Below, piece by piece: positions 43,301 to 49,300 of a stretch of 64,000 nt of DNA (the stretch's first letter is position 1; each line of letters opens with the position of its first letter). The DNA lies in the NCBI RefSeq assembly GCF_910592395.1, contig NC_088309.1, forward strand, positions 17,174,599 to 17,238,598. Reading direction: 5' to 3'. The notes beneath the pieces were generated by a model that saw only the letters and a list, made by a program, of their open reading frames with translations, ran no database searches and was not told the DNA's origin. Made by a program: the position numbers and the translations under genes. Origin of the DNA: Lineus longissimus (taxonomy: Eukaryota > Nemertea > Pilidiophora > Heteronemertea > Lineidae).

Positions 43301-46300
43301 CAATGGCTCCCCAGATCAGATCAACCTACAGTACAGTTCAAAGGGTTAGGAAGACGTTAGATCATAACATTCTGGGAATGTAACGATTCAAAGGTTTTTT
43401 TCACATATAAAACATCTTGTGAACCAATAAAGCATACCTTTTTAACATTGGGAGCGCCATATTCTACCTGACACCCAATGGCTCCCCAGATCAGATCCAC
43501 CTACAGTACAGTTCAAAGGGTAAGGAAGACGTTAGATCATAACATTCTGGGAATGTAACGATTCAGAGGTTTTTTTCACAGATAAAACATCTTGTGAACC
43601 AATAAAGCATACCTTTTTAACATTTGGAGCGCCATATTCTACCTGACACCCAATGGCTCCCCAGATCAGATCCACCTACAGTACAGTTCAAAGGGTAAGG
43701 AAGACGTTAGATCATAACATTCTGGGAATGTAACGATTCAGAGGTTTTTTTCACAGATAAAACATCTTGTGAACCAATAAAGCATACCTTTTTAACATTG
43801 GGAGCTCCATATTCTACCTGACACCCAATAGCTCCCCAGAGCAGGTCCACCTTAGCGCCAGCAACTGCACTCTGGCAGGCCTCAGTCAGATTGGTCATGA
43901 AGATACTCCTGCAATCAGAATGGAAAGAAGTGTTATAAATCCTCTGCCTCAAGACAAAGAGACTTACTGTTGGCCTCGCAGTTTTAACCACTTTTGAACC
44001 CCTTGTCACAAAATGTGGGACAACTTCGTGACCTCCTGGTTGCAAAGTTGCCAGGTACTTCTTCCTTTGCAAAATTTAATCCAAGTACATGTCATGATAC
44101 TTACGTAATAGCTATCTGTAACAACTCGCATGATTCTGGTGTAGAAACGATCACTGGTTTCTGACACATTTCTATATCATCAACGTTAGTCTGAAACAAA
44201 TATGACACAAATACTAAATATACATGTACCACATTTTGAAATAAGAGTGATGAAAATACAATTCATTTGGCTCTGGGGGATACACCACTGGTCTGATTTC
44301 TTCAAAGTTTCATATATTGAGCCGAGTTGAGAATAGGATTAAGCAAGTCTGAGAAGCCAAATTTTGGGGTCTCCCTGCCCTGCCACAGTCTAGTGGTCAA
44401 CACTGCTGGGTGCCACGCAATAGGGCCAGAGTTCAATCCCGGGTAGAACCCTGGATTATATTTCTAGATGAACCGGCATGGTTTTCAAGGAACTAAATTC
44501 CTGGCTTTTCACAACAAGTTTGAGGCTCAATATGTGATAAAATGAAGGTCTGTCGGATAACTCTAATAGTAAAAGCTGTGCCTGTGGTCCTTTATACCTT
44601 AGTGTCTATGCCAGGGCAAAAGATCCCCCCGCAGGTGGAGAGTAGCCTATAGTCGACTCGATACCTCCGGCAGAAATTCCAAAGGGCGTCGGTAATGATG
44701 ACGATGGAGAGTGAGTGGCAATTATGACATAGAATCTAACAAAGATACCTTAGCTGCAGCAGCACCTGTTGGACAAGCTGGGCTGAATCTTTTGATGATG
44801 GTTGATTCCAGGACGACACAATCGTCACAGAACTGATCATAGAGAAGTGCAAGATCTAAAAGTGAAAGTTCGAAATTACATGTACATAACTCAATCATGA
44901 TAACATTGACAGTTTTTTTTTCAAGAATCATCTCATACATGTAACTTTCATTTGAAATTTGAGATTCGTCACGATTTTAGAAACAAATTCATTCATTTGC
45001 ACCTTTTTCAAAACAAATAAAGGCAAACAACCGTATCAACTCTTTTAGGGGCGAATTTCATCCCAAACCTGACCATTTCTGCACAACTTCATGTCACTTG
45101 TATGCCCAAAGGGTGTCCTTAATAGAGGATTTACTGCACTGCCTTGAATTAGTTTACTGCATGTATCATGTTTGAAATAGGCCTACACTGATAATGTGAA
45201 CTGCTAAATTTTTGTGGGTATTTACTTTTTCGTACATTTTGTGAAAATAAAAATCGCCAAAACAATTTTGCATTGGAAAACCGAAAGAAATGCAAAATGG
45301 GGAAATACAGTAGAACCTCTCTATTAAGGACACCTTTGGGACTGGGAAGTCCTTAATAGAGAGGTGTCCTGATTAGAGAGATCAAACTGAATGGAAACAA
45401 CCAATTTGGGACCAAAACTAGTGTGCTTAATAAGAGGTGTCCACTAAGGGAGGTTCCACTATATATCACATCGGAAATCATTACCTTTTTAAGCATTTGA
45501 GAAAATTTTGTGAAAAATGTGGGGCAACATTTTTTCGGTATACGCTACGCATCTCGTACCCAATTTATCGCATGGAGCAGACAAGAATGGTGTGAAAGAA
45601 GAAATGGTAGATGACCAAATATACCACACCTCCGAGGCAAGAAATCAACTCGGATATCAAAATAAGGAAGGCGTGTGGTTCTTTCCATCTCAGCAGCTTG
45701 AAAATGGATATCAGGGCGCTCAAAGCCTTGTCGTGCAGCACCGTGCAGCTGGGGTGACCAAGAATACAGAGAAGTCGCTCGATTATCCATAAGGTGAATG
45801 CTGCAATGGAAAAAGGGTTGATAAACATTTCGCTCAAGACTATGAGCTGTCTATAATCTTCAAAAGTTTTTAAAGTTAAAGTGTTGGTTTGTCGTCTGAT
45901 ATCAACAACAGTAGAAGTTATCATCCGATTTCACACTTTTACGCAAGTCTGTCCTGAAACCTTTCAGTAGAGTTCAGAAAAGCTGCTCAATCAGCCTTAC
46001 AATCTGAGCATTCTGATTGGTACCCATACACTGGGCTGGAGTAAAGCATGTAAGGTGAAGAGACATGCCTAGAGTCATACGCCGACAGTGAGGATTGAAC
46101 CAGGGATCTCATAACTGACAGTCTGGCACCCGATGAAATGACTGACAGTCTTACACCACGGGAATTCCTTTCAGTCATTCACAAGCGTATTTATTAGCCA
46201 ACAACAGACAAACGTGATGCCATTTTTGATTACACAGCTCAAGTGCTGTTCACAAGGAGAAGAGAGATTGGGGTAAAAAATGCAGGAGACCAGGGCACAT

Positions 46301-49300
46301 GTGGTAAAAAATTATTGTTTCTCAACATCAAAAATTCCAAGCCAATCGAGTAAAAGAATGTAAAGAGCCTCGAAACCAATGCTGGTCTATCTAGCAACTC
46401 AAATTTGTGTCTCCATCAATTGGTAACTGTACTGGAACATTTCGTCGAGTAGTAGGCCCGGTTGTTCAAAAGAACAAAAGCCAAGTTTTCCCCAACAGTG
46501 ATGTTAAAGGTATCCTAAAGAACGTTATATCCTTCAGTTCAAATCTTCACGTTAAAGGGGTACACTGTTCATATTTATACTCGTGGTCCAGTTAAATAGA
46601 AATCCACTAATACACAATGCCATAGTGCGGTTATCATGAATATGAATTTGTTGAAACTTGATATTTATAGTACAGTACAACCTCTCTATTGCGGACACCC
46701 ATGGGACTGGGCCAAGGTGTCCGCAATAGAGAGGTGTCCGCACTAGAGAGGTTATGCCAAATCGTCCGAGAGGTGGATTTGAAGTTCCCGCCTTGCAGGT
46801 CTTGGTTTTCTCTGTGTCGACATCCAGAAGTATTAAGGTAGCAGGAAGGGTTGGGCGTTTGTGGTTTCTGAGTCTGAGGGGGTTGGTGTCTGTTGACTGT
46901 GCTTTAAGAGAGACTAGGCATGGCGCCAGTCTCTCTTAAAGCACAGTCAACAGACATTTGGTCTCAGTATTTGGGTTTTGATTGCCATGACTGTACCCCT
47001 GTAAAAGTCCGAGGAGGAGAAGTTTGGAATGATGAAAGCATTGAAGAAGAAGAAATGTTATTATTGAGGAAAGCAAAATTTATTATGAGACTAGAAGGCA
47101 GTGTCCTGACTTGATTATTTTGAAAATGGCGGTCTGAACACATTAAAAGGTGGAACATGGCATTTTATCGACTTTGAAGTGTTCCGCAGTTAAAGGGAGA
47201 CTATAGGCAGCAGCTAGGTAGGCAAGATAAAGTCATACAAATTTGCCAATAGGGGTCAGTCATATCTCTAGGCATGGCGCCAGTCTCTCTTAAAGCACAG
47301 TCAACAGGCGTTTGGTCTTAGTATTTGGGTAAGTACAGAATCAAGGCAGCTCAGAGAGCAATGATTGAACGATGCTGTGGACAAGTCCAAGGATACTGCA
47401 TCAGTCACGACCAACTTCTCATCAGAAAGCGTCACCACCAGCATATTCAATGTTCAATTCCAACCTGTACCAGTCCAATGCACGCCTGTCATGGTCAGCA
47501 GTGGTCAGCTTAGCGCGATATGGAACATTCTTCCGAAACTCAAGCGAGGGAAGTCTGCTCATTAGCCTATCTCGCGCACTGCTCCTTCTTGTCAAACATC
47601 GTAGTGAAATCGTGGTACAGTGGGGCGTCCTCGAGGATTGCAGCTGGTCGGACAGACGTGAGGTGGAATGTGGGCGGCTGCACTTCTTCGTTGATGTGCG
47701 ATGGCAGATAGCACAGTTGTTGCATTGCATGACAGCTGAAAGTGAATGTGATATCATAGAACTGAGGCGTTTGCAATGAGACTATAGGTGAAGTAGAAGG
47801 AAGGAGTGAAATGGGCCATCTTCCAGTGACTAATATACAGAGTAAGGGCACTGGGTGTTGTTAGATTCAGCATTGAATGTATTCCTCGTACAAGCGTGAA
47901 TAGTGTGGACATACAGTGAGAGGTGAGAGACCCCTATTGACTACTTCTTGTAACTTTATCTTGGATAGTGCCCCTTTATCAAGACTGAAACCCACTGTGC
48001 GGGGCTAAGAAATTACCTTTATAATCCTAGTTGGATAACCACTGTGTAGATGATTTGAAGAGTGCTCTGTGGATGTGTGCCTGTAATGTCAATGAAAGTA
48101 TGATGAGGTGATGACGATAGTGGAATGACGAAATATTGGAAAGAGATCTATTCCTAGAAGAACATATGTCCTGTTTTGACTAGGTGGCGCATTTTAGAAT
48201 CAGCAGTGAGCACTGTGTGTAACATGGTGGAGGCAGCGGAGATAATAACTGTGTCGAAAGTATTGTTATAGGGCCTTCCCTAGGCCCATGGGGTTAAATT
48301 TACAATCCACGCTTGAAAAGACGTAGTTTGATCGCATTCAACTATAAATACATTGAACAGTTGGGTTCCTTTAGTCAACCGATGACCTTTTGTTGGGCCA
48401 TGATCGGGGATTGTAAACTGTAAATGTATTATGGACTGGGAGACGGGGGAAACACAAGTGAAACTGAAATAGACCAAAACAAGTGATTTTGGGGCTTTGG
48501 TTTAGACGCATGCCCCACATGCGCCATGCGGGATTATACGGTTCATGTGAACTTGTTGACATCTAGCCTACATGACAAAATAAAACATGATCTAGTGCTG
48601 TTATTGGTCATGGTACATGGTAGGCCTAATCATCATGGCTATATGTTTCAGGAAAAGCTCGGAGTAAAATGAACTGCCGATGAATAATGATGTTGTTCAT
48701 GTTTACCATGTTTGCTAGTACATAGCCATAGGGTATGCACTGGCCAGTGCACTTTCTGCACGTCGTCATGGTCATGTACGTGATACCTTGCATATTTTGT
48801 TTTTTGAATGCGCATGCTTTTTGGGCAAAATCACTTGTACCAACACTAATGAATAATGTCTTCTTATCCCTATGACTCCATACACAGTGAGGGCATTGTC
48901 CCATTCCCATCAAATGGTAACTTATTGTACCGTATTAGGGTGGAAGTTGGGGAGCAGATACCTACCGTTGCACGCCTGTCATAATCAGTGGTGATGAGCT
49001 TAGCGCGATATGGAACATTCTTCAGAAACTCAAGCGAGGGAAGTCTGCTCATTAGCATATCTCGCGCACTGCTCCTTCTTGTCAAACATCGTAGTGAAAT
49101 CGTAATGGAAAACGTCTGGCTTTGCGCCAGACGTTGAGACTAATAAGTGAAGAACTAACAGGTAAAGAACTTCTACTTGCGCGAGACTGATCTGATAAAA
49201 TTATCATTGCAGAGACTACGGTGACGTACACATATATTTTTTACAATCAAAAATGCCCTCAAAAGACGAAATGGAATGATTATTTTATTGATATTTCCTA

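Noticed and set aside
42976-43850. CRISPR-like regular array
   Set aside because: The 175-bp units are contiguous copies with no unique spacers, and the genome is eukaryotic.
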